From assembly GCA_021784035.1 (NCBI GenBank), contig JAJXTD010000004.1, positions 1 through 40,228 on the forward strand: a stretch of 40,228 nucleotides of DNA. The letters run 5' to 3'. The notes beneath the pieces were generated by a model. That model did not search any database. It saw only the letters and a list, made by a program, of their open reading frames with translations, and was not told the DNA's origin. The stretch is from Actinomycetes bacterium. Its GTDB lineage: Bacteria > Actinomycetota > Actinomycetes > S36-B12 > CAIYMF01. Shown here in pieces: positions 18,513-27,524 of the stretch. Numbering within the stretch: the stretch's first letter is position 1; each line of letters starts with the position of its first letter. Made by a program: the position numbers and the translations under genes.

Positions 18513-18702
18513 CCTCCGGTCCTCGCCGTCACCTCGTCGTCACACCGCCGTCACGCAGGAACGGGTGGCCGACCGCCCGGCGCCCGCGGCCGACCGTTCG
18601 GCGCAGCACGACCGACCGACGAGGGCCGTCCGTCGCCGGTCCCCGTCCGTGCGGCGCATGCCCGGCGTCACCCGCTGCCGCCGCCGCTGACGCGCCCCTA
18701 AC

Positions 18703-18716
18703 GTGACGCGCGTCAC
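18703..18716. promoter_or_regulatory. Perfect 14-bp palindrome GTGACGCGCGTCAC, candidate CRP/GlxR-type operator
   Basis: Fits GTGA-N6-TCAC; about 32 bp upstream of the satP start codon. Confidence 0.45.
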
Positions 18717-18747
18717 CCCACCCGGCCCCGAGCACGGAGGACCGACC

Positions 18748-19371
18748 ATGGCAACCGCCGTCGACCAAGCCCCCACCAGGAACTCCGCGCCCGCACCTGC
18801 GGCCGACGCGGCCCCCATCGCCGACCCGGGCCCGCTGGGCCTCGCGGCGTTCGCCCTCACCACCTTCGTCCTGAGCACCTTCAACGCCGGCATCCTGCCC
18901 AAGACGGTCGAGGCCGTCGTCCTGCCGCTCGCGCTCTTCTACGGCGGGTTCGCGCAGGTGCTCGCCGGCATGTGGGAGTTCAAGAAGGGCAACACGTTCG
19001 GTGCGCTCGCGTTCACGTCGTACGGCGCCTTCTGGCTGTCGTTCGCCGCGCTCGTCAAGTTCGTCGCGGGCGACCTCCCGGCCGCCGACGCGGAGAAGGG
19101 CATCGGAGTCTTCCTCCTCGCCTGGACCATCTTCACGCTGTACATGACGCTCGCCTCGCTGCGCACCAGCGGGATCCTCATCGCGGTGTTCGTGACCCTG
19201 TCCATCACGTTCATCGCCCTCACCGTCGGCGCCTTCGCCGGCAACTCCTCGATCAGCACGCTCGGTGGCTACCTCGGCCTGCTCACCGCACTCGAGGCGT
19301 GGTACGCCTCGGCCGCGGGCGTCACGGCCTCGACCTTCGGGCGCCCGGTCCTCCCCACCTGGGCGCGCTGA
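18748..19371 (+). CDS. satP: Acetate uptake transporter, SatP/GPR1-FUN34-YaaH family
   Basis: GPLGLAAFALTTFVLSTFNAGI...FYGGFAQVLAGMWEFKKGNTFGALAFTSYGAFWLSFA. Confidence 0.93.
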   Translation: MATAVDQAPTRNSAPAPAADAAPIADPGPLGLAAFALTTFVLSTFNAGILPKTVEAVVLPLALFYGGFAQVLAGMWEFKKGNTFGALAFTSYGAFWLSFAALVKFVAGDLPAADAEKGIGVFLLAWTIFTLYMTLASLRTSGILIAVFVTLSITFIALTVGAFAGNSSISTLGGYLGLLTALEAWYASAAGVTASTFGRPVLPTWAR

Positions 19372-19390
19372 TCCCAGACGGACGCCCCAC

Positions 19391-19422
19391 GCCCCGGACC
19401 CGACCTCACGCGGGTCCGGGGC
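19391..19422 (+). terminator. Hairpin downstream of satP, possible terminator/attenuator
   Basis: GCCCCGGACCC gacctcacgc GGGTCCGGGGC, 11-bp perfect stem; no T tract. Confidence 0.5.
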
Positions 19423-19471
19423 GGTCCGCTCCGCTCTTGCCCTGTCCCGACCACCCCTGGTGAGGTAGACA

Positions 19472-21475
19472 GTGACGACCACGACCCCCGCCACCCCGAA
19501 CGAGTCACCCACGAGGAGCGACGTGAGCCACGACGCCATCGAGAACCTCTCGCGCGAGGACCGCGCCTTCCCGCCGTCCGCGGAGTTCGCCGCGCAGGCG
19601 AACGCCACGGCGGCGCTCTACGACGCGGCCGCGGCAGACCGGATCGCGTTCTGGGAGGAGCAGGCCCGGGGGCTGCAGTGGGAGAAGCCGTGGCACACGG
19701 CGCTGGACTGGTCGGGGGCGCCGTTCGCCAAGTGGTTCGACGGCGGGAAGCTCAACGTCGCAGTCAACTGCGTCGACCGGCACGTGGCCGCGGGGCACGG
19801 CGCGCAGGTGGCGTACCACTTCGAGGGCGAGCCCGGCGACTCCCGCGACATCACCTACGCCGAGCTGCTCACCGAGGTGTGCCGCGCGGCGAACGCGCTC
19901 GAGTCCCTGGGCGTGCGCGCCGGCGACCGCGTCGCGATCTACCTGCCGATGATCCCGGAGGCCGCCGTCGCCATGCTGGCGTGCGCGCGCATCGGCGCGG
20001 TGCACTCCGTGGTGTTCGGCGGGTTCTCGGCCGAGGCCCTGCGCTCGCGCATCGAGGACGCCCAGGCCGTGCTCGTCATCACCAGCGACGGCGGGCACCG
20101 CAAGGGCAAGCCGATGGCGCTCAAGCCCGCGGTCGACGAGGCCGTCGCGGCGTCGCCGTCGGTCCGCAACGTCCTCGTGGTCAAGCGCACCGGCCAGGAC
20201 GTCGAGTGGACCGACAAGGACCTGTGGTGGCACGACGTCGTGGACGCCCAGCCGGACACGCACGAGGCGGCGTCGTTCGACGCCGAGCACCCGCTGTTCA
20301 TCCTCTACACGTCGGGCACGACGGGTAAGCCCAAGGGCATCCTGCACACCACCGGCGGCTACCTGACCCAGGTCACGTACACGCACCGCACCGTCTTCGA
20401 CCTCAAGCCCGACACCGACGTCTTCTGGTGTACCGCCGACATCGGCTGGGTCACGGGCCACTCCTACGTCGTGTACGGCCCGCTCGCGAACCGTGCCACG
20501 TCGCTGATGTACGAGGGCACCCCGGACACCCCGCACAACGGCCGCTGGTGGGAGCTGGTCGAGAAGTACCGCGTCTCGATCCTCTACACCGCACCCACCG
20601 CGATCCGCACGTTCATGAAGTGGGGCGAGGACATCCCCGCGCGCTTCGACATGTCCTCGCTGCGCGTCCTGGGCTCGGTCGGCGAGCCGATCAACCCCGA
20701 GGCGTGGATGTGGTACCGCCGTGTCATCGGCGGGGAGCGCTGCCCCATCGTCGACACGTGGTGGCAGACCGAGACCGGCGGGATCATGATCAGCCCGCTG
20801 CCCGGCGTCACCGAGACCAAGCCGGGCTCGGCGATGACGGCGCTGCCCGGCATCGGCGCGCAGGTCGTCGACGACGAGGCTCGTCCGGTCGGCAACGGCG
20901 GCGGCGGCTACCTCGTGCTCACCGAGCCGTGGCCTGCCATGCTGCGCGGGATCTGGGGCGACAACCAGCGCTACGTCGACACGTACTGGTCGCGCTGGAA
21001 CGGCCTCTACTTCGCCGGCGACGGCGCGAAGCTCGACGAGGACGGCGCGATCTGGCTGCTCGGCCGCGTCGACGACGTCATGAACGTCTCCGGCCACCGC
21101 ATCTCCACCACCGAGGTCGAGTCCGCCCTCGTGTCGCACCCGTCCGTGGCCGAGTCGGCCGTCGTCGGGGCGAGCGACGACATGACCGGTCAGGGCATCG
21201 TCGCCTTCGTCATCCTCCGCGAGGGCGTCGACCCGGGCGAGAACGTCGTGGCCGATCTGCGCAACCACGTCGCGCACGAGATCGGCCCGATCGCCAAGCC
21301 GCGGCAGATCCTGCTCGTCGCCGAGCTGCCCAAGACCCGCTCGGGCAAGATCATGCGCCGGCTGCTCCGCGACATCGCCGAGCACCGCGAGATCGGCGAC
21401 GTCACCACCCTCGCCGACGCCAACGTCATGACCCTCATCGGCCAGGGCCTCGACAGCGCCAACGCCGAGGACTGA
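19472..21475 (+). CDS. acs: Acetyl-CoA synthetase
   Basis: LFILYTSGTTGKPKGILHTTGGYL, VSILYTAPTAIRTFMKWG, WWQTETGGIMISPLPG, KTRSGKIMRRLLRDIAE. Start may be an internal GTG. Confidence 0.97.
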   Translation: MTTTTPATPNESPTRSDVSHDAIENLSREDRAFPPSAEFAAQANATAALYDAAAADRIAFWEEQARGLQWEKPWHTALDWSGAPFAKWFDGGKLNVAVNCVDRHVAAGHGAQVAYHFEGEPGDSRDITYAELLTEVCRAANALESLGVRAGDRVAIYLPMIPEAAVAMLACARIGAVHSVVFGGFSAEALRSRIEDAQAVLVITSDGGHRKGKPMALKPAVDEAVAASPSVRNVLVVKRTGQDVEWTDKDLWWHDVVDAQPDTHEAASFDAEHPLFILYTSGTTGKPKGILHTTGGYLTQVTYTHRTVFDLKPDTDVFWCTADIGWVTGHSYVVYGPLANRATSLMYEGTPDTPHNGRWWELVEKYRVSILYTAPTAIRTFMKWGEDIPARFDMSSLRVLGSVGEPINPEAWMWYRRVIGGERCPIVDTWWQTETGGIMISPLPGVTETKPGSAMTALPGIGAQVVDDEARPVGNGGGGYLVLTEPWPAMLRGIWGDNQRYVDTYWSRWNGLYFAGDGAKLDEDGAIWLLGRVDDVMNVSGHRISTTEVESALVSHPSVAESAVVGASDDMTGQGIVAFVILREGVDPGENVVADLRNHVAHEIGPIAKPRQILLVAELPKTRSGKIMRRLLRDIAEHREIGDVTTLADANVMTLIGQGLDSANAED

Positions 21476-21487
21476 CCCTCCCCTCTC

Positions 21488-21529
21488 CGCAGGGATGTGT
21501 CGCAGGACGTCCTGGGGCACATTCCTGCG
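21488..21529. repeat. 42-bp near-perfect palindrome between acs and nhaA
   Basis: CGCAGGGATGTGTCGCAGGAC|GTCCTGGGGCACATTCCTGCG; 18/21 exact pairs, two of the three differences are G-U compatible. Confidence 0.8.
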
Positions 21530-21550
21530 GATGTCGGTAGGTTGGCTGGG

Positions 21551-22864
21551 GTGAGTCGGTCGGGCGGGGACGAGCCGAGGCTGGTGTTCGAGCGGCTCCC
21601 GCTGGCCGAGCGCTCACGGCTGCTCGAGGCACTGCGCGAGGAGACCGTCGGCGGCGCGCTGCTGCTGGGCGCCGCGGTCCTCGCGCTCGCGTGGGCCAAC
21701 TCCCCGTGGCGCGGGTCCTACCACTCGCTCGCGGCCCTCGAGGTCGGCCCGGAGTCGCTGCACCTGCACCTGTCCCTCGCGACCTGGGCGGCGGACGGCC
21801 TGCTGGCGGTGTTCTTCTTCGTGGCCGGTCTCGAGCTCAAGCACGAGCTCGTCGTCGGGACGCTGAGCAGGGCCTCGCAGGCCGTCGTCCCCATCGTCGC
21901 CGCGCTGTCGGGCATGGTGGTCCCGGCGCTGCTGTACGTCGGCACCGTGCACGCCCTCGGCGACGCCGACGCCGCCGTCGGGTGGGGCATCCCGATGGCG
22001 ACGGACATCGCCTTCGCCCTCGCCGTCCTCGCCGTCATGGGCGCGAAGCTGCCGGTGGCGCTGCGCGCGTTCCTGCTCACCCTTGCCGTCGTCGACGACC
22101 TCGGCGCGATCCTCGTCATCGCCGTGTTCTACGGCCACGGGTTCTCGCCGGTGCCGTTCGCCCTCGCGATCGCGGGTCTCGCGGCGTACTGGGTCCTCCA
22201 GCGGCTCCGCGTCGACTCGTGGCTCGTGCTCGTCCCGCTGGCCCTCGTCGTGTGGGGGCTCATGCACGCGAGCGGAGTCCACGCCACCGTCGCCGGCGTC
22301 GCGCTCGGGCTGCTCACCCGCGTTCGTCCCGACCCGGGCGAGGCACACGCCCCGGTGGACCGCTTCGAGCACGCCGTGCGCCCGCTGTCGGCCGGCGTGT
22401 GCGTCCCGCTCTTCGCGTTCTTCTCCGCCGGAGTCACGTTCATCGGGCTCGGCGGGTCCGCGGTCACCGAGCCGGTCGCGGTGGCCGTCGTCGTGGGGCT
22501 CGTCGTCGGCAAGCCCCTCGGCGTCTACGGCGGCGCCCGGATCGTCGCCCGGTTCACCCGGGCCTCGCTGTCGAGCTCATTGCGCTGGGCCGACGTCCTC
22601 GCCGTCGGGATCCTCGGTGGCATCGGCTTCACCGTGTCGCTGCTCATCGACGAGCTGGCGTTCACCGACGACCCCGGGCGCACGACGGCGGCGAAGATCG
22701 GCGTCCTGCTCGCCTCGGTCCTCGCGGCCCTGCTCGCCTCGGTGGCGCTCACCATCCGCCGGCGGGCCTACGCCGCCCTGGCGGAGGTGGAGGAGCGCGA
22801 CGACGACGGCGACGGGGTGCCCGACGTGTACGGCTCCGACGCCAACTCGCCCGGCAGTCGATAG
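21551..22864 (+). CDS. nhaA: Na+/H+ antiporter NhaA
   Basis: LAWANSPWRGSYHSL, FFFVAGLELKHELVVGTL, MATDIAFALAVLAVMG, LAVVDDLGAILVIAVFY. Confidence 0.96.
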   Translation: MSRSGGDEPRLVFERLPLAERSRLLEALREETVGGALLLGAAVLALAWANSPWRGSYHSLAALEVGPESLHLHLSLATWAADGLLAVFFFVAGLELKHELVVGTLSRASQAVVPIVAALSGMVVPALLYVGTVHALGDADAAVGWGIPMATDIAFALAVLAVMGAKLPVALRAFLLTLAVVDDLGAILVIAVFYGHGFSPVPFALAIAGLAAYWVLQRLRVDSWLVLVPLALVVWGLMHASGVHATVAGVALGLLTRVRPDPGEAHAPVDRFEHAVRPLSAGVCVPLFAFFSAGVTFIGLGGSAVTEPVAVAVVVGLVVGKPLGVYGGARIVARFTRASLSSSLRWADVLAVGILGGIGFTVSLLIDELAFTDDPGRTTAAKIGVLLASVLAALLASVALTIRRRAYAALAEVEERDDDGDGVPDVYGSDANSPGSR

Positions 22865-22910
22865 CCTCTACGAACGGTCCCAGGGTGGGACGGCAGGGAG
22901 GTCCGTCGTC

Positions 22911-23306
22911 GTGAGCGAGCAGCAGTCCCTCGGCTCCCTGGTGAAGGGCGTCGCCGAGGACGTCTCCACCCTCGTGCGCGGCGAGATCGAGCTGGCCAAG
23001 ACCGAGATCCGCGAGAGCGCGAAGACGGCCGCGAGCGGCGGCGCGCTGCTGGCCGTGGCCGGCGTGACCGCCTTCCTCGGCGTCATCTTCCTGCTGCTCA
23101 CGCTCGCCTGGGTGCTCGTGCAGCTCGGCCTCCCGATCTGGGCCGGCTTCGGCATCGTGACGCTGCTGCTCGTCCTCGTCGCGGTCGTCCTGTTCGTCGT
23201 GGGCCGCAAGCGGCTGGCGTCGGTCAAGGGCCCGGAGCGCTCCGCGGCGTCGATCGCCAAGACCAAGGCGGTCCTCGCGCGCCGGCCCGCCGACGACCTC
23301 GGGTAG
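22911..23306 (+). CDS. Phage-holin-like family (actinobacterial holin-X, Rv3669-like) membrane protein
   Basis: SLGSLVKGVAEDVSTLVRGEIELAKTEIRESAKTAASGGALLAVAGVTAFLGVIFLLLTLAWVL. Confidence 0.85.
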   Translation: MSEQQSLGSLVKGVAEDVSTLVRGEIELAKTEIRESAKTAASGGALLAVAGVTAFLGVIFLLLTLAWVLVQLGLPIWAGFGIVTLLLVLVAVVLFVVGRKRLASVKGPERSAASIAKTKAVLARRPADDLG

Positions 23307-23317
23307 GTCCGCGCACC

Positions 23318-24235
23318 GTGCTGCCCGACCCGCTCGACGTCGTCCGCGCCGAGGGCCCCTGGGCCCACCGCGACGTCGTGGCCAACGCCTGCCGGTTCCA
23401 CGTCGTCGAGGCCGGTGGCGGGCCCCTCGTCGTCCTGCTGCACGGCTTCCCCACGTTCTGGTGGACCTGGCGCCACCAGCTGCAGAGCCTGTCCCGGGCC
23501 GGCTACCGGGCCGTCGCGGTCGACATGCGCGGCTACGGCGGCAGCGACCACACGCCGCACGGCTACGACCCGCTGACCCTGGCCGCGGACGTCGCCGGAA
23601 TCGTGCGCACGCTCGGCGAGCCGTCCGCCGTCCTCGTCGGTCACGGCTGGGGCGGCCTGGTCGGCTGGACCGTGGCGGCGCAGCACCCGGACGTCGTCCG
23701 CGGGCTCGTCGCCGTCGGGATGCCGCACCCCGTAGCGCTGCGCCACGCCTACCTCGCCGACCCGCGCCAGCGCCGGCTCGGCGGCTACGCCCTCGGGTTC
23801 CAGCGCCCCTTCGTCCCGGAGCGGCAGCTCGTGCGGGACGACGCCGCGCTCGTCGAGACCTACCTGCGCCGCTGGTCCGGGTCCTCCTGGCCCGACCGGG
23901 AGACGGCCGACGTGTACCGAGCGGCGATGCTGGTGCCGAACACGGCGCACTGCTCGATCGAGTTCCACCGCTGGGCGATCCGCTCGATCCCCCGCCGCGA
24001 CGGACGCCGCTTCCAGGAGGCGGTCGCCGCACCCGTCACCGCTCCGGTCCTGCAGGTCCACGGCGTCTCCGACGGCGCGATCCTGCCGTCGAGCGTCGAC
24101 GGCTCCGCGGCCTACGCCGGCGCCGGCTACGCCCGAGCAGACATCGAGGGCGTCGGTCACTTCCCGCACGAGGAGGACCCGCTCGCGTTCGACGCGGTCC
24201 TCCTGCCGTGGATCGAGACGCTGCCCCGAGCCTGA
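23318..24235 (+). CDS. Alpha/beta hydrolase, epoxide hydrolase EphE-like
   Basis: VVLLHGFPTFWWTWRHQL, DMRGYGGSDHTPHGYD, VGHGWGGLVGW nucleophile region. Confidence 0.92.
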   Translation: MLPDPLDVVRAEGPWAHRDVVANACRFHVVEAGGGPLVVLLHGFPTFWWTWRHQLQSLSRAGYRAVAVDMRGYGGSDHTPHGYDPLTLAADVAGIVRTLGEPSAVLVGHGWGGLVGWTVAAQHPDVVRGLVAVGMPHPVALRHAYLADPRQRRLGGYALGFQRPFVPERQLVRDDAALVETYLRRWSGSSWPDRETADVYRAAMLVPNTAHCSIEFHRWAIRSIPRRDGRRFQEAVAAPVTAPVLQVHGVSDGAILPSSVDGSAAYAGAGYARADIEGVGHFPHEEDPLAFDAVLLPWIETLPRA

Positions 24236-24289
24236 CGCCGAGGTCCCTGGCATGCTCGGGGACAGGGACGACGCGACGCAGGAGGACCC

Positions 24290-25357
24290 ATGGACGTGCC
24301 CGCGGGCTGGTACCCCGACCCGGCCTCGCCGACGTCGGCGCGCTGGTGGGACGGCACGGGCTGGACCGAGCACACCCTGCCGCTCGACCAGCTGCCCCCT
24401 GCGCCGCAGCCGGCGCCGTTCTCCGTCCCGGACGGCTCGACCCTCGTCCTGCCGGCGCCGTCCGCCGACGTCGTCCCCCCGCTCGTCCCCGCCCCCGACC
24501 AAGGCCCGGACTACGCCGACACCGCGGTGTACCCGGCGGCCTACGCGCCCGCGCCGTCCGCCGCCGCACCCCCGGTGCGCCGCTCGGTCGGCTGGGGCGT
24601 CATCGCGCTCATCGGGGTCCTGGCGGTCGTCCTCGTCGCCGCCGGCGTGCTCGTGGTCAGCGGCCTGACCTCGGGCTCCGGCGGGAACGGCTCGACCGCC
24701 TCGTCGGGGACGCCCACCGCCGCCCCGCCCTCCGCCTCGGCGTCCGGCGGCGGCGCCGCGCCCGCGACGGCCGCCGAGGCGGCCGCGGTGCTCGAGACGT
24801 TCAGGCCGACGGCGCCGACCCTGCCCGCCGGCGTCGAGGCCACGCTGATCCCGCAGGGCGACGTCGCCCAGGGCCAGAAGACCCTCGACGGCTGGTGCTC
24901 GGACTCCTACGCCACCGAGAAGGACCGCATTGCCCGCCGGCAGTGGGCCCTGACCCAGGGCGGCCAGGACGTCGGGCTGTCCATCGAGTCGGTGGCCTAC
25001 GGGACGCCGGAGCAGGCCGCCGCGGCCCTCGCGGAGTTCACCGCGCGGACCAAGGCGTGCCGCGACGTGAGCCTCACGTCGGACGGCACGAAGCTGGTCC
25101 AGAACCTGGTCTCCTCCACGGCGCTGTCCGGCCTGCCCGCGGGCATCTCGGGGTACCGCGGCACCATCACGGTCGACGCCACGCCGACCACGGGCGCCGC
25201 GTTCTCGCTGAACTCCACCTCGACCGTGCAGCAGAAGGGCCAGTACCTCACCATCGTGTGGACGAACCAGGGGACGCCGATCACCGCGGCCGACGAGGCG
25301 GTCATCGACCGCTTCGTCGCCCAGCAGACCGCCGCCCTGGCGACCACGACGTCCTGA
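24290..25357 (+). CDS. DUF2510 domain membrane-anchored protein
   Basis: MDVPAGWYPDPASPTSARWWDGTGWTEHT motif, one TM, extracellular domain. Confidence 0.85.
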   Translation: MDVPAGWYPDPASPTSARWWDGTGWTEHTLPLDQLPPAPQPAPFSVPDGSTLVLPAPSADVVPPLVPAPDQGPDYADTAVYPAAYAPAPSAAAPPVRRSVGWGVIALIGVLAVVLVAAGVLVVSGLTSGSGGNGSTASSGTPTAAPPSASASGGGAAPATAAEAAAVLETFRPTAPTLPAGVEATLIPQGDVAQGQKTLDGWCSDSYATEKDRIARRQWALTQGGQDVGLSIESVAYGTPEQAAAALAEFTARTKACRDVSLTSDGTKLVQNLVSSTALSGLPAGISGYRGTITVDATPTTGAAFSLNSTSTVQQKGQYLTIVWTNQGTPITAADEAVIDRFVAQQTAALATTTS

Positions 25358-25472
25358 TCCGGGCCCGCGGCGCGCGGGCGCCGGTGCGGCGGCGGCCCGT
25401 GGCGGTGCGCCCGAAGGCACGTCCGGCGCCAGGGGCCCGACCTACAGTGGGCCCGGAGCACCGGGAGGGGCG

Positions 25473-25694
25473 ATGAGCGACGAGCACGCGACGTACGGCC
25501 CGCCGGAGCACGGCGTCCGCGACCTCGACGACGCGGAGCACGCCCGGCTCGTCGCCGTCGTCACCGCGACGTCCGTGCACGGGACCGCCGCGATGCGGCG
25601 CCTGTGGGACGACCTCGTGGCCGACCACGGCCCGGAGGCCGCCTCCCGCGTGTGGCAGGAGGCGCTGGCCTCCTCCGACGTCGGCCAGACCTGA
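25473..25694 (+). CDS. Small hypothetical protein
   Basis: 73 aa with ATG behind GGGAGGGG; MSDEHATYGPPEHGVRDLDDAEHARLVAVVTATSVHGTAAMRRLWDDLVADHG. Confidence 0.6.
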   Translation: MSDEHATYGPPEHGVRDLDDAEHARLVAVVTATSVHGTAAMRRLWDDLVADHGPEAASRVWQEALASSDVGQT

Positions 25695-25701
25695 CCGGGG
25701 C

Positions 25702-26886
25702 TCACTTCGTGGCGCACGAGCCCGTGTCGACGGGCGTGTCCGCGGTGGAGCCCGCCCGCGCCGCCGTCGCCACCTGGTCGGCCGTGAGGGCATAGCCCGT
25801 GTCGGGGTCGTCGACCGCCGACGCGAACACCACGCCGTACACGCGTCCCTCCGCGGAGAGCAGCGGGCCGCCGGAGTTGCCGGGACGGATCGTCCCGCGC
25901 ACGGCGTAGATGTCGCGCACGACCTCGCCGTACCCGTAGATGTCCGTGCCGCGCGCGGTGATGCGGCCGCGTACGCGCGCGGCCGTCGCGGTGAGCACGC
26001 CACCGCCCGGGTAGCCGGCGACCACCGCGGGGTCCCCGCTGCGGGCCGACGTCGAGAACCTCAGCGCCGACAGGCTCAGCCCTGGCACCTCCAGGACGGC
26101 GACGTCGACGCGCGGGTCGAAGTAGACGACGCGAGCCCGCAGGGGGCGGATCGAGCCGCGCACGATCACGCCCGGGTTCTGGACCCCGGCGACGACGTGC
26201 GCGTTGGTCATGACGCGGTCGCGCGCGTAGACGAAGCCGGAGCCGTCGACCTGGGTGCCGCAGTCGGGGGCGATGCCCTCGATCTTGACCACGGAGCCCA
26301 GGGCGGCCCGGACCGCGGGGTCGGTCACCAGCGTTGCGTCGGGCGGCTCGACCGGGATGACCGGGTCGAGGGTGAACCCACCGAACGCCTGCGGGAACCC
26401 GGTGGAGTCGAGCGCCGAGCGCAGGCCGCTCACCCAGTCGCGCGGGGCCCGAGGCATGAGCTCGTCGATCCTGCCGAGCACGGTGGAGCCGCGCACCTCG
26501 GTCGAGAGCGCACCGAGCGGCACCAGGAGCAGCGCCGAGGCCACCACCCAGGCGACGAGGGCCAGCGACAGGACCCCGAACACCGAGCCGCCGACCGAGT
26601 CGACGAACCGTGCGGGCCGCCACGTGACGACCCCGCGGATCCAGCTGCCGAGCAGGCCGGCGAGCGCGTTGCCGATGCCGGCGGCGACCACGACGATGCC
26701 GATGCCCAGGACGACCGCGACGACGCCGGTCAGCGACCCGACCAGGTGCGGCGCGACGAGCGCTCCCACGAGCGCTCCGCCGATGAACCCGGCGAAGGAC
26801 AGGACACCCCCGACGAGACCGTTGCGCCAGCCGGTGAGCGCGGCGAGCACCGCGAGCACGATGAGGACGTAGTCGACGAGGTTCAT
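25702..26886 (-). CDS. marP: MarP-family periplasmic serine protease with N-terminal CvpA-like TM domain
   Basis: N-terminal four-TM region; VMTNAHVVAG, VDVAVLEVPG, GTIRPGNSGGPLLSAEGRVYGVVFA. Confidence 0.93.
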   Translation of the reverse strand: MNLVDYVLIVLAVLAALTGWRNGLVGGVLSFAGFIGGALVGALVAPHLVGSLTGVVAVVLGIGIVVVAAGIGNALAGLLGSWIRGVVTWRPARFVDSVGGSVFGVLSLALVAWVVASALLLVPLGALSTEVRGSTVLGRIDELMPRAPRDWVSGLRSALDSTGFPQAFGGFTLDPVIPVEPPDATLVTDPAVRAALGSVVKIEGIAPDCGTQVDGSGFVYARDRVMTNAHVVAGVQNPGVIVRGSIRPLRARVVYFDPRVDVAVLEVPGLSLSALRFSTSARSGDPAVVAGYPGGGVLTATAARVRGRITARGTDIYGYGEVVRDIYAVRGTIRPGNSGGPLLSAEGRVYGVVFASAVDDPDTGYALTADQVATAARAGSTADTPVDTGSCATK

Positions 26887-27524
26887 CGGACGTCCGGCAC
26901 CGGGCGCAGGACCGAGGCGTCCCAGGGACGCTCCCAGCCGCAGAGCGCGAACAGGCGGGAGAGCAGCCCGGCGGTGAACCCCCAGACCAGCAGCCCGCGC
27001 ACCTCGAACGCCGGGCCGACGAACCCCGACGGGTGGCTCACCGACACGCGGTTGGCCGGGTCGAGCAGCTCGGCGACGGGCACCCGCACCACGGACTCGA
27101 CCTCGCCGGGGTCGACGACGCCGATGGGGGACGGGGCGCGCCACCAGCCGAGCACCGGGGTGACGACGAAGCCGCTCGGCGGCAGCCACAGCGCCGGGAG
27201 GGTGGCGAACACGTGCACGCCCGACGGGTCGAGCCCGGTCTCCTCCTCGGCCTCGCGCAACGCGGCGGCCACGACGTCGGCGTCGGTGTCGTCGACGGCG
27301 CCGCCGGGGAACGCCGGCTGCCCCGGATGGCTCGACACCGTGGCGGCGCGCTGGATGAGCAGCAGGTCGGGACCGTCCGGACCCTCGCCGAAGAGCACGA
27401 GCACGGCCGACTCGCGGCCGCCCGCCTCGGGCGGCAGGAAGCGGGAGAGCTGCTCGGGCCGCACGGTGCGTGCGGTGTCGGCGACGGGACGCAGCCACTC
27501 CGGGAGCGTGTCGTACGGCGTCAC
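26883..27524 (-). CDS. NUDIX hydrolase, CoA pyrophosphatase-like
   Basis: RAATVSSHPGQPAFPGGAVDDTDADVVAAALREAEEETGLDP; UPF0035-like and Nudix box. Confidence 0.92.
   Translation of the reverse strand: MTPYDTLPEWLRPVADTARTVRPEQLSRFLPPEAGGRESAVLVLFGEGPDGPDLLLIQRAATVSSHPGQPAFPGGAVDDTDADVVAAALREAEEETGLDPSGVHVFATLPALWLPPSGFVVTPVLGWWRAPSPIGVVDPGEVESVVRVPVAELLDPANRVSVSHPSGFVGPAFEVRGLLVWGFTAGLLSRLFALCGWERPWDASVLRPVPDVR

Noticed and set aside
22868-25420. 850-aa minus-strand ORF
   Set aside because: Runs antisense through three well-supported genes; composition typical of spurious GC-rich ORFs.
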